In this document: piece by piece, positions 33,355-43,503 of the stretch | Layout of the letters: every line of letters starts with the position of its first letter | Numbering within the stretch: the stretch's first letter is position 1 | Assembly: GCF_963678875.1 (NCBI RefSeq) | Contig: NZ_OY787456.1 | Coordinates: forward strand, 1,302,001-1,366,000 | Direction of reading: 5' to 3' | DNA from: an uncultured Hyphomonas sp. | Lineage (GTDB): Bacteria > Pseudomonadota > Alphaproteobacteria > Caulobacterales > Hyphomonadaceae | DNA length: 64,000 nucleotides | Translations under genes and position numbers: made by a program | Notes under the pieces: generated by a model | Seen by the model: the letters and a program-made list of their open reading frames with translations, nothing else | The model's database searches: none | Told to the model about the DNA's origin: nothing

Positions 33355-34053
33355 ATGGATTCGGACTATCCCCTCGAGCAGACCCCCGCGACGCGGCGGC
33401 GCAACAAGGTGCGCGAGGCAATCCTCGCGGCTGCCGAGCGCATGTTCGCCAAGGAAGGTGAGAGCGGCCTGTCGATCCGCCGCCTGGCCGACGAAATCGA
33501 TTATTCCCCCTCCGCCATCTACAAGTATTTCGGCTCGAAAGAGGAGCTGCTGGAGGAGCTGAAGGATTCCTTCTTCGAGCGGCTGCTGGCGCAGGTGGAC
33601 CGGGTGTCTGCCGCCCGGATGGACTTCCACGACCGCGCCCGCGCCTGCGTGACAACCTATGTCTCCACGGCGACGGCCCGGCCGCACCACTATGCCGCGG
33701 CCTTCTCGTCGATCCCGACGCCGGAGGAACTTGCCGTGCGCCGGCAGCTCAGCTGGGATGACTTCATCGCCACGTCCAAGGGGCAGGCATTCAAGATTCT
33801 CGTCGACCTTGTTGAAGAAGGTCAGGCGCTGGGCGTGTTCGATCCGGCGCTGGAGCCGATCAAGGCTGCAAAGTCGATCTGGGCTTCTTCCCATGGTCTC
33901 GCCCTGTTGATGATCCACATGCCCATCCTGCCGGACATGCAACCCTGTCCGACGCAAACCGACGGCGACTTCGTCGCGTATCACGCTGACATCGTCATGC
34001 GCGGCCTGGCCGTACCTGCTGAAACTCCGCAGAAGAACGGAACACGCTCATGA
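33355..34053 (+). CDS. TetR-family repressor of the RND operon
   Basis: 232 residues from ATG 33355. HTH: EGESGLSIRRLADEIDYSPS then AIYKYFGSKEELLEEL; the C-terminal ligand domain is helical. The upstream TTG at 33322 falls in the operator region. Its stop overlaps the adaptor start (ATGA), so regulator and pump are one operon and the dyad above likely mediates feedback control by pump substrates. Confidence 0.88.
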   Translation: MDSDYPLEQTPATRRRNKVREAILAAAERMFAKEGESGLSIRRLADEIDYSPSAIYKYFGSKEELLEELKDSFFERLLAQVDRVSAARMDFHDRARACVTTYVSTATARPHHYAAAFSSIPTPEELAVRRQLSWDDFIATSKGQAFKILVDLVEEGQALGVFDPALEPIKAAKSIWASSHGLALLMIHMPILPDMQPCPTQTDGDFVAYHADIVMRGLAVPAETPQKNGTRS

Positions 34054-35231
34054 CCCATTCACATCCCTATGAGGGCAATGAGATCCGGGAAAAGAAGCCG
34101 ACTGTGCTGAAAGGGCTGGTCTTTGTGTTGCTCCTTGTCTGCTTTGGGGCAGGCATTTTCTTTGCCTCCACGCGCCTGCGGAGTGCGGAAGGGCCGAAAG
34201 TCGCCCATGAGGCGCCGGCGCCGCTGACGGTCGCCGTCGTCACGGTCGAGCCGACTCAAGCGTTCGACCTCAAGGAAAGCTATACCGGCCTCGCCGAAGC
34301 GCGCCGTACCAGCATGCTGGGCTTTGCCTCCAGCGGACGCATCGCCGAGATCCGCGCCGATGTCGGCGACAATGTGAAGAGCGGAAATGTATTGGCGCGA
34401 CTCGATACCCGCAGTCTGCAAGCGCAGCTCGCTTCGGCCAATGCGCAGGTGGAAGAAGCCCGCGCGGCGCATGACCTGGCTCTCAGCACTGCGCAGCGCC
34501 AGCGCCAGCTGAAACTGCAGGGGCATGTCTCGCAACAACGTGTTGACGAGGCTGAAGCGCAGGCGAACACCGCGCTTGCCCGCGTCGAAGCCGCCAAGGC
34601 GCAGGCCGATACGCTTCGTGTGCAGATCGACCTGGCGGCCATCACGGCGCCGTTCGATGGCGTGGTCACCCAGCGTCTGTCGGATGAGGGCGCCATCGCT
34701 GCAGCGGGCCAGCCTATTCTGGAACTTGTAGAGAAGAGCCATCTCGAAGCCCGTCTCGGCCTGCCAGCCGCCAGTGCAGCGCTGCTGGAACCGGGGCGTG
34801 AATACAAGCTGGTGACCGACACCGGCGAGGTGACGGCACGCCTGCGCAACGTAACCGGCGTGATCGACGCGAACCAGCGTACCGTCGGGGCCGTGTTCGA
34901 CATCGAGAACCCGGATGCTGTCGCCGCCGGAGCCGTCGTGCGTCTCGCGCTGGACCGGAGCGTCGGCGAGGAAGGCTTCTGGGTGCCGGTAAAGGCGCTG
35001 TCCGCTGCTTCCCGGGGCCTGTGGACAGTGTACGTCGCAGACCCCTCAGGCGATGGATGGACGGCAGTGCCGCGCCCGGTCGAGATGGTGCATAGCGACG
35101 GCGACCGCGCCTATGTGCGCGGCCCGATCCAGCCCGGCGAGCGGGTCATCGTCGACGGCCTGCAGCGCATCACCCCCGGCATGCCTGTGGCACCCCGCGA
35201 GTCCCAGCGGGCCAATCTTTCAGGCGACTGA
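34050..35231 (+). CDS. RND efflux periplasmic adaptor (membrane fusion protein)
   Basis: 393 residues. One N-terminal TM (LKGLVFVLLLVCFGAGIFFA), a lipoyl half with GRIAEIRADVGDNVKSGNVL, a coiled-coil hairpin (ASANAQVEEARAAHDLALST, AEAQANTALARVEAAKAQAD), a second lipoyl half (APFDGVVTQRLSDEGAI) and a beta barrel. It links the RND pump to an outer-membrane channel; no TolC-like gene is present here. Six bases separate it from the pump gene. Confidence 0.92.
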   Translation: MTHSHPYEGNEIREKKPTVLKGLVFVLLLVCFGAGIFFASTRLRSAEGPKVAHEAPAPLTVAVVTVEPTQAFDLKESYTGLAEARRTSMLGFASSGRIAEIRADVGDNVKSGNVLARLDTRSLQAQLASANAQVEEARAAHDLALSTAQRQRQLKLQGHVSQQRVDEAEAQANTALARVEAAKAQADTLRVQIDLAAITAPFDGVVTQRLSDEGAIAAAGQPILELVEKSHLEARLGLPAASAALLEPGREYKLVTDTGEVTARLRNVTGVIDANQRTVGAVFDIENPDAVAAGAVVRLALDRSVGEEGFWVPVKALSAASRGLWTVYVADPSGDGWTAVPRPVEMVHSDGDRAYVRGPIQPGERVIVDGLQRITPGMPVAPRESQRANLSGD

Positions 35232-35237
35232 CGGGCC

Positions 35238-38200
35238 ATGTCCAAGGCACTCAGCCTCTTCTACCGCCTGCCGCGCCTGACCGCGCTGTCCATGCTGATC
35301 ATGCTGATCGGCGGACTGGGTGCGATGTTCACGTTGGGGCGGCAGGAAGACCCGACCCTGATCGAGCGCTTCGGTACGGTTGTCGCGTTCCTGCCGGGCG
35401 CAGACGCCGAGCGGATGGAGGCGCTGGTCACGGAGCCGCTGGAATCTGCATTGATGGAATTGCCGGAGCTGGAGGAGGTCCATTCGACGTCCCGGGCCGG
35501 TGTCACCCAGATAAATCTGAATGTTCGTGAAGACCTGAACGCCACCGAAGTGGACAATGCCTGGACGCTCATCCGCCAGAAAGTGAGCCAGGCACAGGCT
35601 GAATTTCCCGCAGGCGTCTCACCGCCCGAAGTGACGCAGCAATATGTCGGCGCGGCGACGCTGGTGATCGGTATCCGATGGGATAGCGAGGAAGATCCGC
35701 CCATGGCGGTGATGCGGCGGCTTGCGCTGGACCTGCAGGACCGGTTCGAGCGCCTTCCGGGCACGGAACTGACGCAAACTTACGGCCTGCCGTCGGAAGA
35801 GGTGCGCGTGGTCATGGATCCCGATGCCCTGGCGGCGACCGGGCTCTCTTTCCGGCAGGCTGCGGCAGCGCTGGCGGCGGGGGACTCCAAGGCCCCGGCG
35901 GGGCGGCTGCGCGCGGAAGGCGGCAATGTCGGCTTCCAGATCGGCGGGGAGTTCGACTCCATTTCACGGGTGCGGTCCGTGCCCATAATCCAGCGGGGCG
36001 ACGGTACGGCGGTGCGCCTCGGCGACATCGCGGATGTCCGCAAGGGCCTGACCGACCCGCCGGTGAACATGGCGTTCGAGAACGGATACCGCGCCATCCT
36101 GATCGGGGTCTATATCTCGCCCGGGCAGCGCGTGGACCAGTGGGCAGAAACGGCCCATGCCATCGTCGAGGATTTCTCGCGCGACACGCCGCCGGGCCTG
36201 ACCATCCGGACGATTTTCGACCAGAGTACCTATACGAATGCCCGCCTGACCGGGCTTGCGCAGAACCTGCTGATCTCGGCCGGGATCGTGTTCTGTGTCC
36301 TGTTCCTGACGATGGGCTGGCGGTCTGCCTTCGTGGTCGGCATGGCCCTGCCGCTGACCGTGGCGCTGGTGCTGATCCTGTTCAAGGTGTTCGGCCATCC
36401 GCTGCACCAGATGTCAGTTACGGGGCTGGTCATTTCGCTCGGTCTGCTGATCGACAATGCCATCGTGGTGGTGGACGATTTCGACCAGTGGCGGGTGCGC
36501 GGCCTGAACCGGCTGGACGCCATCGAGCGCAGCCTGAAACACCTCGTGGCCCCGCTTGGCGCCTCGACGCTGACGACGGCGCTGGCCTTCGCGCCGATCG
36601 CCATGCTGCCCGGCCCGGCAGGCGAGTTCATCGGCATGATCGGCCTGTCAGTCGTCTTTGCGATCTGCTCCTCCTTCCTGATTTCGATGACGGTGATCCC
36701 GGCCATGGCGGGCTGGTTCGACCGGACACGCGGCTGGGAGCGGGGCGAGGCGAGCCGTCCGCGCCGCTGGTGGCGCGACGGCATCACGTTTGATTTCATC
36801 TCGGACGGCTACCGCGCCACGGTGGAAGCGGTGCTGCGCTTTCCGCCGTTCGGGATCGTGCTCGGGCTGACCCCCGCGATCCTCGGCTTCTGGCTGGCGG
36901 GGCAGTTGCCGAACCAGTTCTTCCCGCAAACCGAACGTGACCAGTTCCAGCTGACGCTGCAGCTGCCGCCCGAAGCGAGCCTCGCCGACACGCAGGCCGC
37001 AACGCATCGGGCGACCGAACTGATCCGCTCCCTCGACGGAGTGAAGGATGTCACCTGGGTGCTGGGGGAGCCGGCACCGCGGGTCTACTACAATGCCATC
37101 AACAATACGCGCGGTGTGGAGGGGCTGGCCTCCGGCTGGGTGCAGCTGGACAACAATCTCCGTACACGCCAGATCGTAGCGGACGTGCAGCGCATGGTCC
37201 GGGCCGAGTTCCCGTCCGCGCGCTTCCTGGCATTGCCCTACGAGCAGGGCCCGCCCGCCGATGCGCCGGTGGAATTCCGTATCCTCGGCGATGATTTCGA
37301 GGTGCTGAACCGGCTCGGCAATGAGACGCGCGCCGTGCTCGCCCAGACACCTGGCGTGACCTACACGGTTGCCTCGCTGCAGCTCGGCGCGCCGACGATG
37401 AAGCTGAATGCCGACGAGACGGCGGCCGCCCTGACCGGCGAACGCCTGACGGACCTGGCGGCTGACCTGAATGCCGAACTTGAAGGCGTGCGCGCCGGAT
37501 CCGTTTTGGAGGGCACTGAGGAGTTGCCCGTTATGGTCATCGCGCCGGACAGCCGCCGGCGGGAGCTTTCGAATTTGCGCTCGGCCACGGTGGGTTCCGG
37601 TGCCGGCGGCACGCCATTGTCGGCGCTTGGCCAGCTGTCGCTCGATCCGGAGACGGCCGTCATCACGCGCTGGGACGGCCAGCGGATGAACCAGATCCTG
37701 GCCTATCTCGAACCGTACACGATCCCGGCGCCGGTGCTTGCGGACTATCAGGCGCGCCTCGAAGCGACCGGCTTCACCGTGCCGGCGGGCTACAGCGTCG
37801 TCATTGGCGGGGAGGCGGAGAATTCCGCCGATGCCGTGACGGACCTTGCGAGCGTTGGCGTACCGCTGATCCTGGTCATGGCCGGGGCGATCATGCTGGT
37901 GTTCAACTCCTTCCGCATGATGGTGCTGATCCTGTCGACGGGCTTCCTGTCCATCGGGCTCGCCTTCTTCGGGGTCTGGCTGTTCAACCTGCCCATGGGG
38001 TTCAACGCGATCGTCGGCAGCCTTGGCCTGCTGGGTATTTCCATCAACGCCTCGATCGTGGTGCTGAGCCTCCTGAAGGCAGACCCGTGGGCGATGGCGG
38101 ATGATGTGATCCGCCAGCGCGAGATCGTTGTGGATGCGACGCGCCATATTGTGGCGACGACGCTGACCACGATGGGCGGCTTTGTTCCGATCCTCCTGTC

Positions 38201-38369
38201 CGGGGACAATTTCTGGCTGCCATTGGCGGCAGGGATCTCTGGCGGCGTGGCCGGATCGGCGCTGCTGTCACTGTATTTCACCCCGGCGATCTTCCGGATC
38301 ATGACCTACAAGCCGGTGCGCCGCCTGTTCGGCTACCGGCCCGCCCTGCCGGAGACATCCGGCGAATAA
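35238..38369 (+). CDS. RND-family efflux transporter permease
   Basis: 1043 residues with the AcrB layout: TM1 at the N-terminus, two large periplasmic domains, and TM blocks around 335-530 and 860-1030. The TM4 region SLGLLIDNAIVVVDDF holds the proton-relay Asp residues, and NLPMGFNAIVGSLGLLGISI is in the second repeat. The HAE-type length suggests a drug/solvent or lipid exporter. Last gene of the tetR-adaptor-pump operon. Substrate unknown. Confidence 0.93.
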   Translation: MSKALSLFYRLPRLTALSMLIMLIGGLGAMFTLGRQEDPTLIERFGTVVAFLPGADAERMEALVTEPLESALMELPELEEVHSTSRAGVTQINLNVREDLNATEVDNAWTLIRQKVSQAQAEFPAGVSPPEVTQQYVGAATLVIGIRWDSEEDPPMAVMRRLALDLQDRFERLPGTELTQTYGLPSEEVRVVMDPDALAATGLSFRQAAAALAAGDSKAPAGRLRAEGGNVGFQIGGEFDSISRVRSVPIIQRGDGTAVRLGDIADVRKGLTDPPVNMAFENGYRAILIGVYISPGQRVDQWAETAHAIVEDFSRDTPPGLTIRTIFDQSTYTNARLTGLAQNLLISAGIVFCVLFLTMGWRSAFVVGMALPLTVALVLILFKVFGHPLHQMSVTGLVISLGLLIDNAIVVVDDFDQWRVRGLNRLDAIERSLKHLVAPLGASTLTTALAFAPIAMLPGPAGEFIGMIGLSVVFAICSSFLISMTVIPAMAGWFDRTRGWERGEASRPRRWWRDGITFDFISDGYRATVEAVLRFPPFGIVLGLTPAILGFWLAGQLPNQFFPQTERDQFQLTLQLPPEASLADTQAATHRATELIRSLDGVKDVTWVLGEPAPRVYYNAINNTRGVEGLASGWVQLDNNLRTRQIVADVQRMVRAEFPSARFLALPYEQGPPADAPVEFRILGDDFEVLNRLGNETRAVLAQTPGVTYTVASLQLGAPTMKLNADETAAALTGERLTDLAADLNAELEGVRAGSVLEGTEELPVMVIAPDSRRRELSNLRSATVGSGAGGTPLSALGQLSLDPETAVITRWDGQRMNQILAYLEPYTIPAPVLADYQARLEATGFTVPAGYSVVIGGEAENSADAVTDLASVGVPLILVMAGAIMLVFNSFRMMVLILSTGFLSIGLAFFGVWLFNLPMGFNAIVGSLGLLGISINASIVVLSLLKADPWAMADDVIRQREIVVDATRHIVATTLTTMGGFVPILLSGDNFWLPLAAGISGGVAGSALLSLYFTPAIFRIMTYKPVRRLFGYRPALPETSGE

Positions 38370-38452
38370 ACCGATTGTGAGCGGGGCAGGGCTTGATGCC
38401 TGCGGCAAGCTGCCCCATGTGAGCTTCACACCCTGAGCAAGAGGGAACAGGA

Positions 38453-39265
38453 ATGCCAGAAAATCCCGACATCGGCGCCCCGCCGCCCGCGTGGAAACGC
38501 CTTCGCTTCGAAGCTGCTGCCGCTGCTGCAGATGAGCCTTCACTGGCCGGCTATATCAATGCCGCGATCCTGGCCCATGACTCGCTGTGCGATGCGCTGT
38601 CCTATCACCTGGCTGAAAAGATCGGCGACTCCACCATCGGCACCCAGCAGGTGCGCGATATCCTGTCGGACGCCTGCGACTCCCATGACGAGCTGGTCGA
38701 GAAGGCAGAGGCCGACATGATGGCCGTTCTGGAGCGCGACCCAGCCTGCCGCGGCCTGCTCCAGCCCTTTCTGTTCTTCAAGGGCTTCCAGGCTCTTCAG
38801 ACGCACCGCATCGCCAATGTACTGTGGCGTGAAGGCCGCGAGACGCTGGCCTTCCATTTCCAGTCCCGCGCCTCCGAACTGTTCGGCGTCGACATCCATC
38901 CGGCGGCCCGGATCGGCAAGGGCGTCATGCTGGACCACGCAACCGACATAACCATCGGTGAAACGACGGTCGTCGGCGATGGCTGTTCCATCCTTCAGGG
39001 CGTGACGCTCGGCGGGACCGGCAAGGAAGTCGGCGACCGCCACCCGAAGATCGGGCGCGGCGTGCTGGTGTCCGTCGGCGCGAAAGTGCTGGGCAATATC
39101 CACATTGGCGACGAAGCCAAGATCGCGGCCGGTTCGGTTGTCCTGAAGGACGTTCCGGCGCACTGCACCGTGGCAGGGGTTCCGGCGAAGATCGTTTCCG
39201 GCCCGTCCTGCTGCCAGCCGGCCAGGACGATGGACCAGTCGCTGCCGGACGCTGCCGACAGCTGA
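38453..39265 (+). CDS. cysE: Serine O-acetyltransferase
   Basis: 270 residues. The helical N-terminal domain is followed by the left-handed hexapeptide beta helix (IHPAARIGKGVMLDHATDIT, GCSILQGVTLGGTGKEVGDR) with the catalytic His-Asp pair. It makes O-acetylserine for cysteine synthesis. Its single-gene setting is normal. GGAACAGGA precedes the start. Confidence 0.93.
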   Translation: MPENPDIGAPPPAWKRLRFEAAAAAADEPSLAGYINAAILAHDSLCDALSYHLAEKIGDSTIGTQQVRDILSDACDSHDELVEKAEADMMAVLERDPACRGLLQPFLFFKGFQALQTHRIANVLWREGRETLAFHFQSRASELFGVDIHPAARIGKGVMLDHATDITIGETTVVGDGCSILQGVTLGGTGKEVGDRHPKIGRGVLVSVGAKVLGNIHIGDEAKIAAGSVVLKDVPAHCTVAGVPAKIVSGPSCCQPARTMDQSLPDAADS

Positions 39266-39280
39266 CGCCTGCGTTCGGGC

Positions 39281-40039
39281 TCAGTTCGTCTTTCTGCCGA
39301 CGATGACATAGCCGTGGGTGATGCCTGCGCCGGTCTTCACGTTCATGGCGCCGAAGAGTTCATCGGCCGTGATCCAGAAGGGCGGGTATTTGTAGCGGGA
39401 CACATCCAGGATGAGGAACATGTCCGTGTCCGCATGATACGCGGCGACGGGGGAAATGTGCCCGCCTGACAATTGTCCGACTTCGGCGCGATTGTAGTTT
39501 ACCACAATGTACTCTGCCGAGGTTTCGAGGACCCGGCGCGCTGTCTCGCGGAATGATGCGACCGAGACCGTGCTGGCATAGACCGTTGCCGCGCGCACGC
39601 CATGCGCTTCGAAGAACTGGCCGAGCGTCGAGAGCGGTGTGCCGAAGCGGCGGATAACCGCGCGCGGTGTGATGCTGTGGGTTTCGCGCGTAAACACATT
39701 GTCCTGATCAAACAGGCCGTGCTGGTCTGAATGCGAAGTGCCGGGACGGGCAATCCCCAGTGCGTTCAGCACCATGGTCATGCTGGCCGGGCCGCAGAAG
39801 GTTGGCGACTCCTGCGTGACGAAGTGCATGCTGAGCGGGACATAATCCGCAATGGCATCAGCCTCGCGGAGCAGGCGCGTGCCTTCCGCCGTGTCGAGCG
39901 ATACGAGGTTCGGCGGCAGGTCGAGCGGCATAGGCGCCGCAGGCGGCGGCGCCTGACGGCGGGCGTCGGTCAGCTCATAGCCCAGTCTGGATACCAGGCG
40001 TCGCACTCGATACGGCACTACCACGCGGGTCTTCTCCAT
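39281..40039 (-). CDS. Phytochelatin synthase-like cysteine peptidase
   Basis: 252 residues from ATG 40039 (MEKTRVVVPYRVRRLVSR). It has the papain-like catalytic triad of phytochelatin synthases: Cys in ESPTFCGPASMTMVLNAL, His in LSGGHISPVAAYHAD, and Asp in LILDVSRYKYPPFWI. Bacterial members usually cleave glutathione to gamma-Glu-Cys and may lack transpeptidation. The open frame extends to 40549 but the extra part is unlike the family and Arg/Pro-rich; an ATG near 40107 is another option. Convergent with cysE, a thiol-metabolism neighbour. Confidence 0.82.
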   Translation of the reverse strand: MEKTRVVVPYRVRRLVSRLGYELTDARRQAPPPAAPMPLDLPPNLVSLDTAEGTRLLREADAIADYVPLSMHFVTQESPTFCGPASMTMVLNALGIARPGTSHSDQHGLFDQDNVFTRETHSITPRAVIRRFGTPLSTLGQFFEAHGVRAATVYASTVSVASFRETARRVLETSAEYIVVNYNRAEVGQLSGGHISPVAAYHADTDMFLILDVSRYKYPPFWITADELFGAMNVKTGAGITHGYVIVGRKTN

Positions 40040-40317
40040 TCTCCGGACGGGACGATTCAGGGAAACAATGCCAGTTTCATGCCTGTCGAACCGGTTGGGG
40101 GGCATGTTGTGCGGGCGCGGCTTTTCCCGCGCGGCGGGACTCCTGTCCGGCGAATTCGTATCTCGCACGAAAAAGCATGGCCAGAATTGATTTTCTTTCT
40201 GCATCCACGCCCGTTTGTGCTCGCAAAGATTGTTGCTCATCGGCGTTTCGTCTAAATCTGGATATCTGAAAAACGGCACGTTTTCGATAAAATTCCGCGT
40301 CAGAAGGGGGCGGTCGG

Positions 40318-41520
40318 GTGAGCTATGAAACCGTCGACGGGGAAGAGAAGGCGCGCGTGACGCGCTCGCGCCGCATTGTCCGTAGAGACGATCATTTGCC
40401 TTTTGTCCCGTTTGGTGTGATCCCGCTCGCTGGTCTCGGCTTGTTGTTCCTGATTGCCATCGGCCCGTTTGCCTTCGGCGTGCAGAGTGCGACCAAGCGT
40501 GCGGTGGCGGAAGCGCTGGCCGCCAATGGCATGGATTGGGCGCGGACATCCGTCAGCGGACAATCTGTCACCATCTCCGGCGAACCGGCCTCCGGCGCAG
40601 AAGCGCACAAGGCGCGGATGATCGCGAAGGAAGCCGCCTCGGCAACGCCTTTCGGGCTGGCGCGTCCGGCCACGCGCGTGACGGTACCGCAGGGGCCGTA
40701 CAAGGCCCGGCCCGAGACGCGCGATGAGGAGGAAACCGCCGCTGTCGCCCCCTTGCAGGACGTGACCGACGATGCTGCTGCCGCGCCGTCCTGGCATTTC
40801 ACCATCACCAACAGCGTACTGACGCTGACCGGCGCGATGCCGGACCAGGCCACGAAGGACACGGTCGTGCGCCATGCCTTCAACAAGATTTCTCCCCCAT
40901 ACATCACCGGCGTCGATGACCAGCTGGAAATCGCAGGAGTCGAGCCTCCCGCCGGTTACATCCAGGTGGCGATGCGCGGCGTGAACACGATCTCGAAGTG
41001 CGACACCGGCCAGGCCGCGTTCGAGCAGGGGCGGTTCAGCCTGCGCTGCGAACTGCCGGAATCCGAGGCCGCCGCGGTCCGACGTGACGCGAATGCGTCG
41101 ATGCCGCTGGGTACGGTCGGCAAGGTCGATATCCTGCCACATGAAGCGGTCATCACCTGTGAGGCGGAACTTTCCGATTTACTCATGGATGCGCGCATCG
41201 AGTTCGACTCCTCAAGTTCCGTGATCGATGCTTCCAGCAATGCGCTGCTGGATGCTGTTGCGGCAGCGGTGCGGCGATGCCCCGGCACGCTGCGGATTGA
41301 AGGCCATACGGACTCCACCGGACCGGAAGACGACAACGAAACTCTGAGCCGCAACCGGGCGCTGGCGGTGCGCAATGCGCTGGTCGCCCGCAATCTCGAC
41401 CCCCAGCGCCTGATCGCCGAAGGCTATGGCGCAACCCGTCCGATCGCCGGAAACACCACGCCGGAGGGGCGCGCGCGCAACCGCCGGATCGAGATCCGCG
41501 TCGTGCGGGCGTCCGAATGA
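40318..41520 (+). CDS. Inner-membrane-anchored BON/OmpA-family protein
   Basis: 400 residues from GTG 40318 (AAGGGGG at -15). Basic cytoplasmic N-terminus, one TM (FGVIPLAGLGLLFLIAIGPF), two BON-like repeats (about 60-240), and a C-terminal OmpA peptidoglycan-binding domain with EGHTDSTGPEDDNETLSRNR and GYGATRPIAGNTTPEGRARN RRIEI. The layout recalls mycobacterial ArfA. Probably tethers the membrane to the cell wall. It heads a plus-strand run with the coiled-coil and caspase genes, 46 bp before the next start. Confidence 0.83.
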   Translation: MSYETVDGEEKARVTRSRRIVRRDDHLPFVPFGVIPLAGLGLLFLIAIGPFAFGVQSATKRAVAEALAANGMDWARTSVSGQSVTISGEPASGAEAHKARMIAKEAASATPFGLARPATRVTVPQGPYKARPETRDEEETAAVAPLQDVTDDAAAAPSWHFTITNSVLTLTGAMPDQATKDTVVRHAFNKISPPYITGVDDQLEIAGVEPPAGYIQVAMRGVNTISKCDTGQAAFEQGRFSLRCELPESEAAAVRRDANASMPLGTVGKVDILPHEAVITCEAELSDLLMDARIEFDSSSSVIDASSNALLDAVAAAVRRCPGTLRIEGHTDSTGPEDDNETLSRNRALAVRNALVARNLDPQRLIAEGYGATRPIAGNTTPEGRARNRRIEIRVVRASE

Positions 41521-41566
41521 AGTTTAACCCAACAGGGGGCTCCGGCCTCCGCCACGAGTAAAATCC

Positions 41567-43387
41567 ATGCTGTTCCTGCTGCTCCAGATTTTCCTGCTGA
41601 TGGTCCTCGCCGCCGCGTGCGGAGCGGCCCTTGCCTGGTGGTGGTTCCGCCGGAACTATGAGGATGTCACGGTCTATCACGAGGAATTGGTGGCGGGTGC
41701 CCAGAGTACGAAGGACAAGCCCGCGCCGGTAACGAACGAGGAGCTGAAAGTAAGCCTGAAAGAAGGCCTGAAAGAAGGATTGGCCAGCCTCGCCCCGCCG
41801 GACTTGTCGCCCCTGAATGAGCGCCTCGCCAGGATCGAAGGCGCCCTGTCGCTGACCGGCAGTGCCGGCCTAGGCGCCATCAATGACCGCTTCACCGAGA
41901 TGCGCGGCCTGATCGCCGAGGTGCGTGAGACGGGCATGGGCGGGCTTGAAGGCCGTCTCGGCCGGATGGAGACCCTGATGCAGCAGCCCGACGATGCGCT
42001 GGAAGGCGTGGGCGGGCGCCTGTCCGAAATCGAGAGCATGCTGGTCTCGGTCTCGAACGAAGTGGCCAGCCTGCAGAATGCCGATCTCGATCCGCTCGAA
42101 ATCCGTCTTGCACAGCTGGAAGAACTCGTCCGTGGCCAGACGGCACCGGAAGTGGACCTCGGACCGGTCCATTCCGGCCTTGCCCGGCTGGAGCTTGCCA
42201 TCGAGAACATGGAGTTCCCGGCGGTCGACTTCGAGCCTGTGCGCACGCACATGGCGGCGATGGAAGCCCGGCTGGCCGAGTTTGCCGACCGGATCGACAC
42301 CGCCCGGAAGGCCGACATAGAGGAACTGATGATCCGCATGTCGACGCTGTCTTCCTCGCTGGCGGGTCTGCGCGTGCCGGATCTCGACTCGGTGAAGGAG
42401 CGCCTGTCGAAAATCGAGGACGCAGTCGCCAACATCGACCTGCCGGAGACCGACTTCACGCCGCTGGTAAACGAGTTCCGCAATATCGAAGGCATGCTGC
42501 GCGCACCGTCCGACGATATGCGCATCGTGCAGACAAAGCTGGCCGACATTGAAGGCGGCAGCGCCTCTCTGCATTCCAAGCTGTCGGGCGTTGAGCACAC
42601 CGTTGCGATGCTGGCCCGGTCGGGTGTCGACCTGACACCAGTGCAGGCGCGCCTGTCCAGCGTCGAATCTGCGCTCGCCTCGCTGCGGGTGGAGATGCAG
42701 TCCATGCCGGACTTCGGGCCGATGGAGCGCCGCCTCGCCGCACTGCAGGATTCCATGCTGGCAATGCGCGAGCCGGACCTGTCACCGGTGATCTCCTCCA
42801 TGCGCAAGCTGGATGCCCGGCTGGACATGGGCGCGGTCGACAGCCGTCTCGCCAATATCGAGTACACGCTGGCGGCCTTGAACCACATCCTGCGCGCCCG
42901 CGATTTCGGCCACCTGCGCGGGGAAGGCGAGTATGTCTACCGGCAGCCCGTCTACACGCCGCCGCGGGCTGAGCCGCCAGCGTTCGCCACCATAGATCAG
43001 GCCTTCCCAAAACCCGCGCCGCCGCAGCGCTCGGCTGAGCCTGACCCTGCGCCGGAGCCGGAACCCGAGGCTAAGCCGGACAGCCCGGCTCATCCGCTGG
43101 AAATCGCCCTGCGCCCTGGCGACAAGGCGAACCTGCTGGTCGAAGCGGCCTTCGGCAGTGAAGACGATCTGGAAGTGATCAACGGCATTGGCCCCATGCT
43201 GGGCGAGCTGCTGAACGAGATCGGCGTCTACTATTTCTGGCAGATCGCCGAATGGGGCCCGGCAGAGATCGAATGGGTCGACAACAAGCTGGAGCATTTC
43301 AAGGGCCGGATCGAGCGGGACGAATGGGTCAGTCAGGCAAAGGAACTGGCCAAACTGCCAACATCTGCAAAGCATCCGGCCGGCTGA
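41567..43387 (+). CDS. Membrane-anchored repeat coiled-coil protein with C-terminal HhH-like domain
   Basis: 606 residues. An N-terminal TM (LLLQIFLLMVLAAACGAALA) is followed by a basic turn (WWWFRRN), placing the body in the cytoplasm. Residues 60-445 consist of about ten copies of a 25-35 residue helical repeat with consensus D-[LF]-x-P-[LV]-x3-[LM]-x2-[ILM]-E (PDLSPLNERLARIEG, ADLDPLEIRLAQLEE, VDLGPVHSGLARLEL and others). A Pro-rich linker leads to a helix-hairpin-helix-like domain (LEVINGIGPMLGELLNEIGV, then YFWQIAEW) as in COG3743-type proteins. Function unknown. Confidence 0.75.
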   Translation: MLFLLLQIFLLMVLAAACGAALAWWWFRRNYEDVTVYHEELVAGAQSTKDKPAPVTNEELKVSLKEGLKEGLASLAPPDLSPLNERLARIEGALSLTGSAGLGAINDRFTEMRGLIAEVRETGMGGLEGRLGRMETLMQQPDDALEGVGGRLSEIESMLVSVSNEVASLQNADLDPLEIRLAQLEELVRGQTAPEVDLGPVHSGLARLELAIENMEFPAVDFEPVRTHMAAMEARLAEFADRIDTARKADIEELMIRMSTLSSSLAGLRVPDLDSVKERLSKIEDAVANIDLPETDFTPLVNEFRNIEGMLRAPSDDMRIVQTKLADIEGGSASLHSKLSGVEHTVAMLARSGVDLTPVQARLSSVESALASLRVEMQSMPDFGPMERRLAALQDSMLAMREPDLSPVISSMRKLDARLDMGAVDSRLANIEYTLAALNHILRARDFGHLRGEGEYVYRQPVYTPPRAEPPAFATIDQAFPKPAPPQRSAEPDPAPEPEPEAKPDSPAHPLEIALRPGDKANLLVEAAFGSEDDLEVINGIGPMLGELLNEIGVYYFWQIAEWGPAEIEWVDNKLEHFKGRIERDEWVSQAKELAKLPTSAKHPAG

Positions 43388-43503
43388 TCAACTCTTCGCG
43401 GGCGGTCTTTATCTTCCCCTTTTCCCCTCCGCCGAATTGCGGTTAGGGTAGGCGTCAGTGCTGGGGATGAAGGTGACGATCTCAAGGGAAGGGGACACGC
43501 GCC

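Noticed and set aside
39281..40549. 422-residue form of the phytochelatin-synthase-like protein
   Set aside because: The extra 170 residues are Arg/Pro-rich shadow-type sequence with no domain, and the family N-terminus is reached from 40039.
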